A stretch of 64,000 nt of DNA from Proteiniclasticum sp. (GTDB lineage Bacteria > Bacillota > Clostridia > Clostridiales > Clostridiaceae). Under the pieces are notes generated by a model. The model searched no databases, was not told where the DNA came from, and worked only from the letters and a program-made list of their open reading frames with translations. This document shows, piece after piece, positions 34,812 through 43,960 of the stretch (position 1 is the first letter of the stretch; each line of letters opens with the position of its first letter). Location of the stretch: positions 62,001 through 126,000 of the forward strand of contig NZ_DOPX01000014.1 of assembly GCF_003514505.1 (NCBI RefSeq), given 5' to 3'. The position numbers and the translations under genes were made by a program.

Positions 34812-36812
34812 ATGAGAAAGATTACACTAGATGAGTTCAAAAATTATACCTTTCTGTCTGGGATAGACCATGCCCAAGGCGGTAAATTTGCAGCATTTGC
34901 AGTGCACAAAGTGGACCTGGATGGCAACAAATATCTTTCCAACCTGCATCTCTACGATGTGGAAAAAAATGCAGTACGAAAACTGACTTCTTTCAACAAA
35001 GAGTCTTCTTTCAAATGGCTGAACGAAGAAGAGATTGTATTTTCAACCATTCGGGATGATAAGGATAAGGAGGACAGTGAGTCCCTCAAAGAATTCACTC
35101 AGGTATATAAAATACATATTCATGGTGGTGAAGCGGATAAATTCATCCGTTTCAACAAGAGAGTCTCCAGCTATGAGTTTCTCAAAAATGGCATGATTCT
35201 CGCATCTGTCTATTTTGACAACAATGCCAAGGATCAGCTGAACCTGGACGAAAAAGAGCTCTCTGAAGAGCTGAAGAGACTCAAAGAGGAAAAAGATTAT
35301 GAAGTCCTCGAAGAGATTCCTTACTGGTCCAACGGAGGAGGTTTCACATCCAGAAAGAGAAACAGGCTCGCTTTATTTGACAGTGAAGGAAATTTCCAGA
35401 AGTATCTTTCGTCAGAATATACAGATGTGGAACTGATTAAGCTCAGCAAGGACAAAAGCCATGCTGTGATCCTTTCCTCCACATTCACAGATAAGATGCC
35501 CCTCTATAATGAACTGTCCATTTTTGACGGTGTCAATGTGCTGCCTCTAGAAACCAAAGGACTATCCCTGTCCTATGCTGATTTTCTAAGTGACACAACA
35601 CTGATTCTCACCGCAACGGATATGAAATATCTGGGCATCAATGAAAACGGCAAGTTCTACAAATACGATCTGGAAAAAGGAGAACTGACACTGCTGACGA
35701 AAGACCTGGATATGTCTCTGTACAGCTCTGTAGGCAGTGACGCACGATACGGTGGAGGAAAGCAGCGCGGTGTTTATAACGGAGAGCTCTACTTCACAAC
35801 AACAAAGGGAACAGATTCTCATCTGATGAAGGTGAACGGGGAAGGAGAACTTACAGAAGTGCTTGCAGAGGAAGGTTCTGTGGACTCCTTCAGCATAGAA
35901 GAAGGACATCTTCTCTATATCGGCATGAAAAATACAACACTTCAGGCACTTTATGCTATTGAAGACGGCTCCTCCAGGAAGATCACAACCTTTAATGATT
36001 GGATCCATGAAGAACTGAAACTTTCCCTCCCTGAAACACTATCCTATCCTTTAGAGGATGGCAGAACCATTGATGGTTTTGTTCTAAAACCTGCTGATTA
36101 TGAAAAAGGAAAGAAGTATCCCGTACTTCTTGAAATCCATGGCGGACCCAAAACGGTCTATGGATCGGTCTTCTATCATGAGCTTCAGTATTTTGCCAGT
36201 GAAGGATACTTTGTTATTTTCTGTAATCCAAGAGGAAGTGATGGAAAAGGAAACGACTTCTCCGACATCCGAGGGCTCTACGGCGCCATTGATTACGAAG
36301 ATCTCATGAACTTCACAGACCTCGCTCTGGAAACCTATGAAGACATGGATCCATCGAATCTGTTTGTCACTGGTGGTTCTTACGGGGGCTTCATGACCAA
36401 CTGGATCATCGGACACACCCACAGATTCAAGGCTGCAGCTTCCCAAAGAAGCATCTCCAACTGGATCTCCATGTTCAACACCACAGACATTGGATACTAC
36501 TTTGCAGATGATCAGACTGCTTCTTCTCCATGGGAAAACCACGAGAAGATGTGGGACCAGTCTCCACTGAAATATGCAGATCAGGTAAAAACACCGACCC
36601 TGTTCATTCATTCAGAAGAAGACTACAGATGCTGGCTCACGGAAGGTCTCCAGATGTTCACCGCGCTCAAATATCACGGCGTGGAATCAAGACTTTGTAT
36701 GTTCCGGGGTGAGAACCATGAACTCAGCCGCTCTGGAAAACCTAAGCATAGAGTCCGAAGGCTTACGGAGATTGATGAGTGGTTCAAAAAGTTCCAGCCT
36801 AAAGAAAGCTAA
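34812..36812 (+). CDS. S9 family peptidase (prolyl oligopeptidase/acylaminoacyl type)
   Basis: Cytosolic serine peptidase acting on short peptides; 666 residues. N-terminal beta-propeller (about 10-400) with repeated strand patterns, then an alpha/beta-hydrolase domain with nucleophile Ser523 in G-G-S-Y-G-G-F, Asp604 in H-S-E-E-D-Y-R-C and His636 in G-E-N-H-E-L. The closing segment R-S-G-K-P-K-H-R-V-R-R is typical of acylaminoacyl-peptidase-like members. GGAGGAG precedes the ATG. Fits with PepT as peptide-catabolism capacity. Confidence 0.9.
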   Translation: MRKITLDEFKNYTFLSGIDHAQGGKFAAFAVHKVDLDGNKYLSNLHLYDVEKNAVRKLTSFNKESSFKWLNEEEIVFSTIRDDKDKEDSESLKEFTQVYKIHIHGGEADKFIRFNKRVSSYEFLKNGMILASVYFDNNAKDQLNLDEKELSEELKRLKEEKDYEVLEEIPYWSNGGGFTSRKRNRLALFDSEGNFQKYLSSEYTDVELIKLSKDKSHAVILSSTFTDKMPLYNELSIFDGVNVLPLETKGLSLSYADFLSDTTLILTATDMKYLGINENGKFYKYDLEKGELTLLTKDLDMSLYSSVGSDARYGGGKQRGVYNGELYFTTTKGTDSHLMKVNGEGELTEVLAEEGSVDSFSIEEGHLLYIGMKNTTLQALYAIEDGSSRKITTFNDWIHEELKLSLPETLSYPLEDGRTIDGFVLKPADYEKGKKYPVLLEIHGGPKTVYGSVFYHELQYFASEGYFVIFCNPRGSDGKGNDFSDIRGLYGAIDYEDLMNFTDLALETYEDMDPSNLFVTGGSYGGFMTNWIIGHTHRFKAAASQRSISNWISMFNTTDIGYYFADDQTASSPWENHEKMWDQSPLKYADQVKTPTLFIHSEEDYRCWLTEGLQMFTALKYHGVESRLCMFRGENHELSRSGKPKHRVRRLTEIDEWFKKFQPKES

Positions 36813-36842
36813 CGACGCATATCTCTAACACTCCTATATAGT

Positions 36843-36873
36843 TGAACTGGCTTCCCGGCCAGTTCATTTTTTT
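36843..36873 (+). terminator. terminator after S9 peptidase
   Basis: GAACTGGC pairs with GCCAGTTC around a short loop, followed by ATTTTTTTC. Confidence 0.75.
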
Positions 36874-36946
36874 CATCATTGACAAACCGATCTCATTTCC
36901 CCTATAGTAATAAAAATCAGATAATTAAAGACAGGTGGTGGAGTTC

Positions 36947-38683
36947 TTGAATAAAAACAAATTTCGTAACCTTCTCAGAAGTGCTGATGCCAGCATCCCT
37001 TGTGATACCGTGTTTACAGGTGGAAAAGTGCTCAGCGTGTTCAGTGGAGTTCTGGAAGATGTTACATTTGCAGTGACCGATGGGATGATTGTGGGTTTTG
37101 GCGAAAGCTATGAATCCAATCACGTGGTGGACCTGAAAGGAAAAATAGTTGTACCCGGTCTCATCGATTCTCATATCCATATTGAATCCACTTTGGCTAC
37201 CCCAAAGGAGTTTTCAAAAGCCGCCATCAGGCATGGCATCACAACCGTCATCATGGACCCTCATGAGATCGGAAACGTTCTTGGCACCAAGGGTTTGGAT
37301 TTTATGCTGGAGTCCTCCAAAAATCTTCCTGTAACCTTTCAGATGATGCTGCCCTCCTGTGTTCCCGCAACCATCCACGAAACATCAGGTGCGATCCTTC
37401 GTGCCGAGGACCTGGCTCCTTACTATGAGGATCATCGTGTGTCAGGGCTTGCAGAAATGATGGATCTTACCGGTGTGAAGACCACTAGAGATGATGTGCT
37501 TCAAAAACTTATGGATGCAAAAAAGCACCGCAAGACTCTCGATGGACACGGGGCAGGTCTCAGTGATATGGACAATAATCTTTACCGCGTGGCGGGCATT
37601 TCAACAGATCATGAATGCACTACCGTAGAAGAAGCCAAAGACAGGCTTTCTAAAGGATTCTATGTCCATATCAGAGAAGGCTCCGTGGCGAAGAATTTTG
37701 ATACGCTTTTGCCAGTGGTAAACAAAAACAACCATCACCGCTTTACTTTCTGCACCGATGACATCTATATTGATGATCTTTATGAAAACGGCAGCATTGA
37801 CACCATGATCCGAAAAGCCATCGCATCTGGACTGGATCCCATAGATGCAATAAAAATGGCCACCTTAAATCCAGCCACCTGCTATCACCTGCAAGACCTT
37901 GGCGCTGTAGCTCCAGGATACCAGGCGGATTTTGTGGTCCTAAAGAACCTGGAAAGCTTCCATATTCACTCCGTGTATCAGAAGGGCCACTGTGTGTTTC
38001 AGGAAGAAGAGGTGATCTTCCCTTATAAAAATCATCCATTGCCCGCTCTTCCCCGCACAGTCACACTAAAAAAACTGACTCTGGAGGATCTTTCCATGGT
38101 ATCAGGCACAGGGATTCTCCATGTGATTGAAATACTGTCCAATAGCCTTCTCACAAATCATCTGGTGCTTGAAACACCAATAAATCAGGAAGTGAACATT
38201 GGACCCATGGCAGATCTGGCAAAGCTCTTTGTCATGGAACGTCATGGAAACCATGGCAATATGGGAAAAGGCATCGTCAAAGGATTCAAAATGAAAAGCG
38301 GCGCAGTGGCCACCACCATCGCCCATGATTCCCATAATCTGGTGGCATTGGGTGTCAATGATGAGGATCTTCTCGTTGCCGTCCGAAGGATCGAAGAGAT
38401 CGGTGGCGGACTGGTTCTTGTGGAGAACAAAAAAATACTGGCGGAGCTCCCCCTAGAAATCGGTGGTCTCATGTCCAGTGCGCCCTTAGAGGAAATCACA
38501 GAAAAGCTTCATAAAGTCCGAGAGATGGAGAAGATGCTCTTTGATGAGCTGGACTTCAATCCCTTCCTGACCCTATCCTTCCTCACACTCCCGGTGATCC
38601 CCACGTTGAAAATCACCGACAAAGGACTTTTTGACACAAATCAGCAGACTTTCATCACCTTTGATGAAGAGGTGCAGCAATAA
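36947..38683 (+). CDS. ade: adenine deaminase
   Basis: Converts adenine to hypoxanthine in purine salvage. 578 residues from the TTG at 36947, chosen because AGGTGG (36933-36938) is correctly spaced and the sequence N-K-N-K-F-R-N-L-L aligns with the family N-terminus; a GTG at 36935 overlaps that site. Amidohydrolase metal motif G-L-I-D-S-H-I-H-I-E-S (near 70-80), D-G-H-G-A (about 185), and the C-terminal domain with A-T-T-I-A-H-D-S-H-N. No purine riboswitch is visible upstream. Confidence 0.93.
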   Translation: MNKNKFRNLLRSADASIPCDTVFTGGKVLSVFSGVLEDVTFAVTDGMIVGFGESYESNHVVDLKGKIVVPGLIDSHIHIESTLATPKEFSKAAIRHGITTVIMDPHEIGNVLGTKGLDFMLESSKNLPVTFQMMLPSCVPATIHETSGAILRAEDLAPYYEDHRVSGLAEMMDLTGVKTTRDDVLQKLMDAKKHRKTLDGHGAGLSDMDNNLYRVAGISTDHECTTVEEAKDRLSKGFYVHIREGSVAKNFDTLLPVVNKNNHHRFTFCTDDIYIDDLYENGSIDTMIRKAIASGLDPIDAIKMATLNPATCYHLQDLGAVAPGYQADFVVLKNLESFHIHSVYQKGHCVFQEEEVIFPYKNHPLPALPRTVTLKKLTLEDLSMVSGTGILHVIEILSNSLLTNHLVLETPINQEVNIGPMADLAKLFVMERHGNHGNMGKGIVKGFKMKSGAVATTIAHDSHNLVALGVNDEDLLVAVRRIEEIGGGLVLVENKKILAELPLEIGGLMSSAPLEEITEKLHKVREMEKMLFDELDFNPFLTLSFLTLPVIPTLKITDKGLFDTNQQTFITFDEEVQQ

Positions 38684-38696
38684 CTAGAGTTGATAT

Positions 38697-38733
38697 GAGA
38701 AAAGACCTGGCACGCCAGGTCTTTTCTTTCAAT
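38697..38733. terminator. bidirectional terminator, ade / hypothetical gene
   Basis: AGAAAAGACCTGGC and GCCAGGTCTTTTCT form a perfect 14-bp stem with a 2-base centre and T/A tails on both strands. Confidence 0.85.
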
Positions 38734-38739
38734 GGTATT

Positions 38740-39222
38740 CTATTCTCTTAAATATGTAAGATCTTCTATTGAAATATCTTTTTCCAAGGACTCCGGATCT
38801 TCCATCCAGAGAAACAGCTCCTTTTCCAAAAAGCTGTAGAAACGGTCCCATGAAATGACTTTGAAGTTGTGTGGAACATCCACAAGAGATATTGCTGAAA
38901 ATTCATCTTTTCCGTCTGTTTTGCGAAGCATCAGTTCTACACCCTTATAGTCCAGAACCAGGATTCTTTGGGAGCTCATATCTTTGTGATCCAAAATTCC
39001 ATGTTCTCTGCAGAACTTGCAAAGATATTCAATGAGGGTCTCTCCCATACTATCGATGCTGGTGACCGAGTACCGTCCGGCAATCCATCTGTACCAAACA
39101 TCATGGAGATTGATGAAATTGAAAAACTCGTCATGCTGGCTGAGAAGCCGCTTTAACGCTTTGATCTCCATCATTCTTTTTTCTTTCAACAGTTCTCTTC
39201 TTTCGTTCTCGTGTACTTCCAT
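38740..39222 (-). CDS. hypothetical protein, 160 residues
   Basis: Not recognised. Charged helical N-terminus (E-R-R-E-L-L-K-E-K-R-M-M-E-I-K), then a mixed domain with H-D-V-W-Y-R-W-I-A-G, C-K-F-C at about 70 and W-D-R-F-Y-S-F-L-E-K-E-L-F-L-W-M toward the end. No signal or membrane segment. Start at ATG 39222 with GAGGTGA 6 bases upstream; the GTG at 39231 overlaps this site. Lone gene between terminators. Confidence 0.65.
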   Translation of the reverse strand: MEVHENERRELLKEKRMMEIKALKRLLSQHDEFFNFINLHDVWYRWIAGRYSVTSIDSMGETLIEYLCKFCREHGILDHKDMSSQRILVLDYKGVELMLRKTDGKDEFSAISLVDVPHNFKVISWDRFYSFLEKELFLWMEDPESLEKDISIEDLTYLRE

Positions 39223-39379
39223 TTCTTTCACCTCAGGCCATTTATAATATTCTAAAAATTCTCATACCTAAGTATATCATACTTCATGAAAGATAATAAT
39301 AAAAACACGATAACATTATGTGAAAGTATTGTTTCACCGCTGATGATATATATGAATGTCGAAAAAATCGCAGATTATT

Positions 39380-39414
39380 AAAAAAGAAGGGCCAGATCAT
39401 AAAATCCTGCCCTT
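39380..39414 (-). terminator. terminator of DEAD-box helicase gene
   Basis: On the minus strand AAGGGC and GCCCTT pair around a 16-base loop (inner AGG/CTG pairs partly), followed by CTTTTTTAA. Confidence 0.65.
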
Positions 39415-39430
39415 ACTGCATACAAAAATT

Positions 39431-40861
39431 CTATAGTTTTTTCGCAAGTTCGACTTTTAGAGCCTTGCCTTTGATCTTTCTCTCCTGAAGTCCCTTTAAG
39501 GCTAGGGTTCCTTTCGCATTGAGAATATCAATATAGGACCCTTGGTCTTCCACGGTGATGATTCCGATATCCTCTTTAGAAATCCCTTCTATGGAGCATA
39601 GCGTTCCCACAATATCAATGGCTCTGATTTTTTTCTTTTTTCCTCCATTGATATAGAGCTTTGTAATATCCGCATGAGTACTTTTTTTCTTGGGTCTGGA
39701 TCTTCTGAGATTCTTCTGGAACTCCCGGAACGCATCCTTTTCTTCCCGGAAAGGCTTATAATCCATTTCTAAAGGCTCTTCAAATGTATAGCCTACAAAG
39801 TCCTCCACCTCCCGGACTTTTCTCTCATCATATTCAGTGACAAAGTAGATGGCCTGCCCTTCTTTGAAATGCCTACCCACTCTTCCTTTTCGATGCACAT
39901 AGCTTTCTTTTTCCACCGGAAAGTCATAACTGAGGGAAATTTCAAGAAAGGACACATCAATGCCTCTTGCTGCCACGTCTGTAGCAACCATATAAGGCAC
40001 TTCCTTTTGTTTGAATCTTTTCATGGCCAGTTCCCGGTCTTTCTGAAGCATGCCGCCATGAATCTTCAGGGCATCCACATTGGCCTCTTCCAGCTTTTTA
40101 TGGAGTTTTCCGCACTGTTCTTTGGTGTTGACGAAGATGATCATCCCTTGGGGTCTTCTTCCATAAAGAAGAGACAGGAGGGCTTTGAACTTATCCTTTT
40201 CTTCCACTTTATAATGAGTTTCCGTGATTTTCAGCTCTTCATCGGTGGTGGCCACAATGGTCTTATACCTGGGCGCCACCGATTCTGCCAAGGATTTGAC
40301 CTCTTCTGTGATGGTTGCTGAAAACATCATGGTCTGTTTGATACTTGGCAGATGTCCAATGATTTCCATCATTTCATCATGAAATCCCTTATCCAGAAGC
40401 TCATCCACCTCATCAATGATGAGGGTATCGATCCGTTCACGATCTATGGTTCCTCTTTTTAAGTGATCCAGTACTCTTCCGGGAGTCCCGCTGATGGCCT
40501 GATATCTGCTCTTCATATCCAGAAGCTGCTCTTTCATAGGCTGCTTGCCGTAAAGAGCCACACAGCGGAGCTTCTTGTATCTGCCCAGTGCATCATATTC
40601 ATTCTTGATCTGAATGGCCAGCTCTCTGGATGGCGCCAGAATTAGCGTATTGGCCTTCTGCTCTTCCCAGTCTGTTCTCTCGAGAACAGGCATAAGAAAG
40701 GCTATGGTCTTTCCACTTCCTGTGGAAGAAGCGCCCAGAATGTTCTCTCCCGCCAGAGCCAGCGGCGCCACTTTTTCCTGAATCTCCGTAAGCTTCAGAA
40801 ATCCGAGCGTATTGACCGCCCTTAAAATCTCCTCATCCATTTTTATGTCTTTAAATTCCAT
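39431..40861 (-). CDS. dbpA: DEAD-box RNA helicase, DbpA/YxiN type
   Basis: ATP-dependent RNA helicase of 476 residues. Motifs: Q-motif F-L-K-L-T-E-I-Q, motif I S-S-T-G-S-G-K-T, II D-E-V-D (Val for Ala, a variant), III S-A-T, V and VI T-D-V-A-A-R-G-I-D and H-R-K-G-R-V-G-R. The C-terminal 75 residues (from T-K-L-Y-I-N-G-G-K-K-K-K-I-R) match the DbpA RNA-binding domain that recognises 23S rRNA hairpin 92, so large-subunit assembly is the likely role. In motif VI the usual H-R-x-G-R-x-G-R is kept. Confidence 0.9.
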   Translation of the reverse strand: MEFKDIKMDEEILRAVNTLGFLKLTEIQEKVAPLALAGENILGASSTGSGKTIAFLMPVLERTDWEEQKANTLILAPSRELAIQIKNEYDALGRYKKLRCVALYGKQPMKEQLLDMKSRYQAISGTPGRVLDHLKRGTIDRERIDTLIIDEVDELLDKGFHDEMMEIIGHLPSIKQTMMFSATITEEVKSLAESVAPRYKTIVATTDEELKITETHYKVEEKDKFKALLSLLYGRRPQGMIIFVNTKEQCGKLHKKLEEANVDALKIHGGMLQKDRELAMKRFKQKEVPYMVATDVAARGIDVSFLEISLSYDFPVEKESYVHRKGRVGRHFKEGQAIYFVTEYDERKVREVEDFVGYTFEEPLEMDYKPFREEKDAFREFQKNLRRSRPKKKSTHADITKLYINGGKKKKIRAIDIVGTLCSIEGISKEDIGIITVEDQGSYIDILNAKGTLALKGLQERKIKGKALKVELAKKL

Positions 40862-41200
40862 TTGTTATTATCTCCTATAGCTGCCTCATGCAGCTCAATA
40901 TTACCTTTCATTCTTGTATCAAAAAAGCATCCCTTCATTATATGCAATTCTCCGTTACAATGCAAACTTCTTTTCTCTCATAATCTTTCAGCGTTGGATC
41001 TTATAGGGTCCTGCACCATTTTCTATAGGCACCCCCATGGATAAAAGATCCTGTCTCCATATCTGAAAACTATTTCTATGGCCAAATTTCATAAATTCTT
41101 CAACCAAAAGATAAATGGAAGATGTTATACTATATACGTGTTTTTTTAACGCTTAGATACATAATTGAAAGAATAGACGATATAAAACGAGGAAAATAAT
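40862..41200. other. intergenic region between divergent helicase and DUF368 genes
   Basis: About 340 bases with no convincing gene. A TATACT near 41130 could be a -10 for the DUF368 gene; no matching -35 was found. Confidence 0.4.
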
Positions 41201-42064
41201 ATGAAAATAAACAGCAGTTTACTTACGATCATAAAAGGACTATTCATCGGCATCGCCAATATCATCCCAGGTGTCAGCGGAGGAACCATGGCTGTGTCTG
41301 TGGGTGCTTATGATGAACTCATCGGCGCTGTGAACCATGTGAGAAAAGACTGGAGAAAAAGTGCAAAAACCTTAGCACCTTATGTCATTGGAGCAGGGAT
41401 TGGTATTGGGCTTCTCTCCTTTGTCATTGAAGGGGCCATGGCGACATATCCTCTTGCCACCGCATGTCTTTTCCTGGGACTCATACTAGGAGGAGTACCA
41501 ACATTATGGAATAAAGCAAAATCCTATAAAGTTTCATGGCCTGAAGTCCTGTCCTTTATCATCATGGCTGGGACCATTGTCTTCATGACCTTCACTAAAA
41601 CCTCCGATGCGGCATCCGGTCCATTTTCGCTGGATCCCGTTTCCCTGTTCCTGCTCTTCGTGGTAGGAATCATCGCTGCCGCCACCATGGTGATCCCTGG
41701 GGTCAGCGGTTCTCTTGTGCTCATACTCCTGGGTTATTACAACAGAATTTTAGAAACCCTCTCTTCATTCATAAGAGGTGTGCTTTCTTTAAATCTCCAG
41801 TCTGCATTAGACAACTTTCTGCCGCTCCTGCCCTTTGGTATTGGAGTGCTGCTTGGTATAGGACTTGTGGCAAAACTCATTGAGTGGCTCTTTGAGAAGT
41901 TTCCGTCCATCACTTATGCAGGAATCATCGGTCTTGTAGCCGCATCACCTGTGGCAATCTTCCATGAAATCTCTTTGGCATCTATAACACCCATGATGAT
42001 ACTTACTGCAGCCATAGCATTGACCATAGGTTTTTACATCTCCATGAAGCTTGGAGAGAAATAA
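41201..42064 (+). CDS. DUF368 membrane protein (polyprenyl-phosphate translocase type)
   Basis: 287 residues, 8-9 membrane helices, with the duplicated signature I-P-G-V-S-G-G-T (about 22-29) and I-P-G-V-S-G-S-L (about 165-172) that defines DUF368. Members (PopT) recycle undecaprenyl phosphate across the membrane for cell-wall synthesis; this is family knowledge, not shown here. Single gene with a terminator. Confidence 0.87.
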   Translation: MKINSSLLTIIKGLFIGIANIIPGVSGGTMAVSVGAYDELIGAVNHVRKDWRKSAKTLAPYVIGAGIGIGLLSFVIEGAMATYPLATACLFLGLILGGVPTLWNKAKSYKVSWPEVLSFIIMAGTIVFMTFTKTSDAASGPFSLDPVSLFLLFVVGIIAAATMVIPGVSGSLVLILLGYYNRILETLSSFIRGVLSLNLQSALDNFLPLLPFGIGVLLGIGLVAKLIEWLFEKFPSITYAGIIGLVAASPVAIFHEISLASITPMMILTAAIALTIGFYISMKLGEK

Positions 42065-42084
42065 TTATAAAATTAATCCATACT

Positions 42085-42124
42085 AAAACACCTGATTTCA
42101 ACTTGTTCGAAATCAGGTGTTTTC
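42085..42124. terminator. terminator between DUF368 gene and carrier-protein operon
   Basis: AAAACACCTGATTTC and GAAATCAGGTGTTTT form a perfect 15-bp stem with a 9-base loop; suitable for both convergent units. Confidence 0.85.
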
Positions 42125-42168
42125 TACTATGAAAAGCCCTACATGAGGCAGGGTCATCCTATCAAGTC

Positions 42169-42405
42169 TCACTGAAGACTTGATAAAAAAGCTCTCATTC
42201 TGGATACGCTTCTCAGATCCTCCATACAGAAATCTTTTCTGTCAATTCTTCTTCCCAGCCGAACCTCAAGATACATAATCAGATTCACCATGGACAGGGA
42301 ATCCAGAAGCCCGTTATCCAGAAGATCCATATCCTCTTCCAGCTCCATTATATCCAATCCAAAAATCTCAAGCAGTGCATCCGTTACGATTTCATTTCCT
42401 TCCAC
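42169..42405 (-). CDS. acyl/peptidyl carrier protein, DltC-like
   Basis: 78 residues from the GTG at 42405, with GAGGGG upstream; the open frame reaches 42453 but that extension lies in the preceding gene. The phosphopantetheine site is Ser36 in L-L-D-S-L-S; both length and Ser position equal those of DltC. It would carry the aminoacyl or acyl group made by the adenylation protein encoded just upstream. No Sfp-type transferase is in the window. No DltB or DltD is nearby, so D-alanylation of teichoic acid is not supported. Confidence 0.82.
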   Translation of the reverse strand: MEGNEIVTDALLEIFGLDIMELEEDMDLLDNGLLDSLSMVNLIMYLEVRLGRRIDRKDFCMEDLRSVSRMRAFLSSLQ

Positions 42406-42433
42406 TTTCTTCACCCCTCGTTGTTTACTTACC

Positions 42434-43960
42434 TTACGAATATAACTTCTCATGATGAAGCCTCATGGCATACCGGTCAATTTTCCCACTGCTGTTTTTG
42501 GGAAAGACATCCATTTCTATGATTTTCTGTGGAATCATATACGAAGGAAGCCTCTCTTTCAGTCCTTTCCTGATGTCCAAAAACAGCTTCGACCGGTTCT
42601 CATACTTTGAAGTAAGGGTCACATAGGCCACAAGAAACTTCACCGTACCTTCCTGATCCACAACAGGCCTAACCACGCTCTGATGTATCCATTCTTCCTC
42701 ATTGAGTGCGCTCTCCACTTCCTCCAGCTCCACGCGATATCCACCAATTTTGACTCTGTTGTCCAATCTTCCAAGATAATAATAAAGCCCTTCTTTTTTC
42801 ATCATAAGATCTTTGGTCCGAAATCCTCTCCTCCCAGAATCTGTCACAAAAAAGGCTCGGTTCGTTTCCTCCGCCAGTTTGTAATAACCATCACAGAGTC
42901 TACTGGAGAGGATAACCAGTTCGCCTTTTTCTCCCTCAGACACCGGATTTCCTTCTTCATCAACAAGCACTGCCTCTATAGAAGGAACTGCTTTTCCAAG
43001 AGGAATCCTCTCTTCCGTAAGTTCTTCTACTGCTTCCTTTGTCAGTGTGCAGCCAATGGCTACCGTGGTCAGCTCTGTCGAGGCATACTGAATCTTCACT
43101 GTGATCTTCGGAAACCTTCTAAACACTTCCTTCACAAGCTCTTTTCCGCAGACCTCTCCTGCTAAGGCGATGGACTTCACCTTCGGAAGATAGAGTGCAG
43201 AAAACCTCTCATCCATCAGAAGCATACTGCAGGATGTGGCAATGAATCCCAGATACTCCGGTTGAATCTTAAGATAGAGATCCAGAAGCTTCCCAGGGTC
43301 TTTCTGATAGTCGGATGGGACCGCATAAAGCGTTGATCCCATGAGAACCATAGTTCGATAGACATGCTGCATATGGGCTGAAAACATATAGGAGAAGTTG
43401 TTCATGACCTTTTCTTGATGTCCCCCAATATAAAACTCCTCCGGTGCAAGAAAAAGATTTTCCAGATCCCCCAGGGCATTCATCACGCCTTTCGGATTTC
43501 CGGTACTTCCGGAAGTATAAAGCAGCGCCATCATTTCTCCATAGGAAAGCCAGGACTCTTCTGAAACCTTCTCCTTCCTGTACTCATATATAATCTCCAG
43601 AAGCTCTAATTCTTTGATCACAGGGACTTCGTCTTGGCTTAAATCTTCCTCCGAAAATGAAATCACCAAGGAAGCCTCTGAATCTTTCAAGATAAAGAGA
43701 GCTCTTTCCTTTGGTAAGGATGACGTAATGGGCACATACGCTCTCCCTGATTTCAGGCAGGCAAACATCACCGAGAGATACTCGTTCTCCTTATCGCCGA
43801 TGATCATGACCTTTGCTTTTGGCTCCAGTGTATTTAAGAAGTATGAAGCCAGGGCATCCGAACGCTCCTGAAGCATCCGAAAAGTCATCCTATTGCCATG
43901 GATATCAACGGCACATACATCACTGGACTGTGCTCTTTTTCTCAGCATCTCCAAGATCAT
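42434..43960 (-). CDS. stand-alone adenylation protein (DltA-like AMP-binding)
   Basis: Activates a carboxylic acid as adenylate and loads it on the carrier protein. 508 residues: A3 loop L-L-Y-T-S-G-S-T-G-N-P-K-G (146-158), A5 Y-A-S-T-E, A7 F-R-T-K-D-L, A8 G-R-L-D-N-R-V-K-I-G-G-Y-R-V-E-L-E-E-V-E, A10 Lys493 in N-S-S-G-K-I-D-R. Overall size and order resemble DltA. The A4 region (about 189-200, F-S-Y-M-F-S-A-H-M-Q-H-V) has no Asp where DltA and NRPS domains use one to hold the alpha-amino group, so the substrate may not be an ordinary alpha-amino acid. Overlaps the condensation gene by 41 bases. Confidence 0.85.
   Translation of the reverse strand: MILEMLRKRAQSSDVCAVDIHGNRMTFRMLQERSDALASYFLNTLEPKAKVMIIGDKENEYLSVMFACLKSGRAYVPITSSLPKERALFILKDSEASLVISFSEEDLSQDEVPVIKELELLEIIYEYRKEKVSEESWLSYGEMMALLYTSGSTGNPKGVMNALGDLENLFLAPEEFYIGGHQEKVMNNFSYMFSAHMQHVYRTMVLMGSTLYAVPSDYQKDPGKLLDLYLKIQPEYLGFIATSCSMLLMDERFSALYLPKVKSIALAGEVCGKELVKEVFRRFPKITVKIQYASTELTTVAIGCTLTKEAVEELTEERIPLGKAVPSIEAVLVDEEGNPVSEGEKGELVILSSRLCDGYYKLAEETNRAFFVTDSGRRGFRTKDLMMKKEGLYYYLGRLDNRVKIGGYRVELEEVESALNEEEWIHQSVVRPVVDQEGTVKFLVAYVTLTSKYENRSKLFLDIRKGLKERLPSYMIPQKIIEMDVFPKNSSGKIDRYAMRLHHEKLYS

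Noticed and set aside
36813..36946. Purine riboswitch upstream of adenine deaminase
   Set aside because: The gap holds only a terminator and a ribosome site; no room or conserved core for the aptamer.
42169..43960. Annotation as a dlt (teichoic acid D-alanylation) operon
   Set aside because: DltB and DltD are missing, a condensation protein is present, and the A4 Asp is absent.
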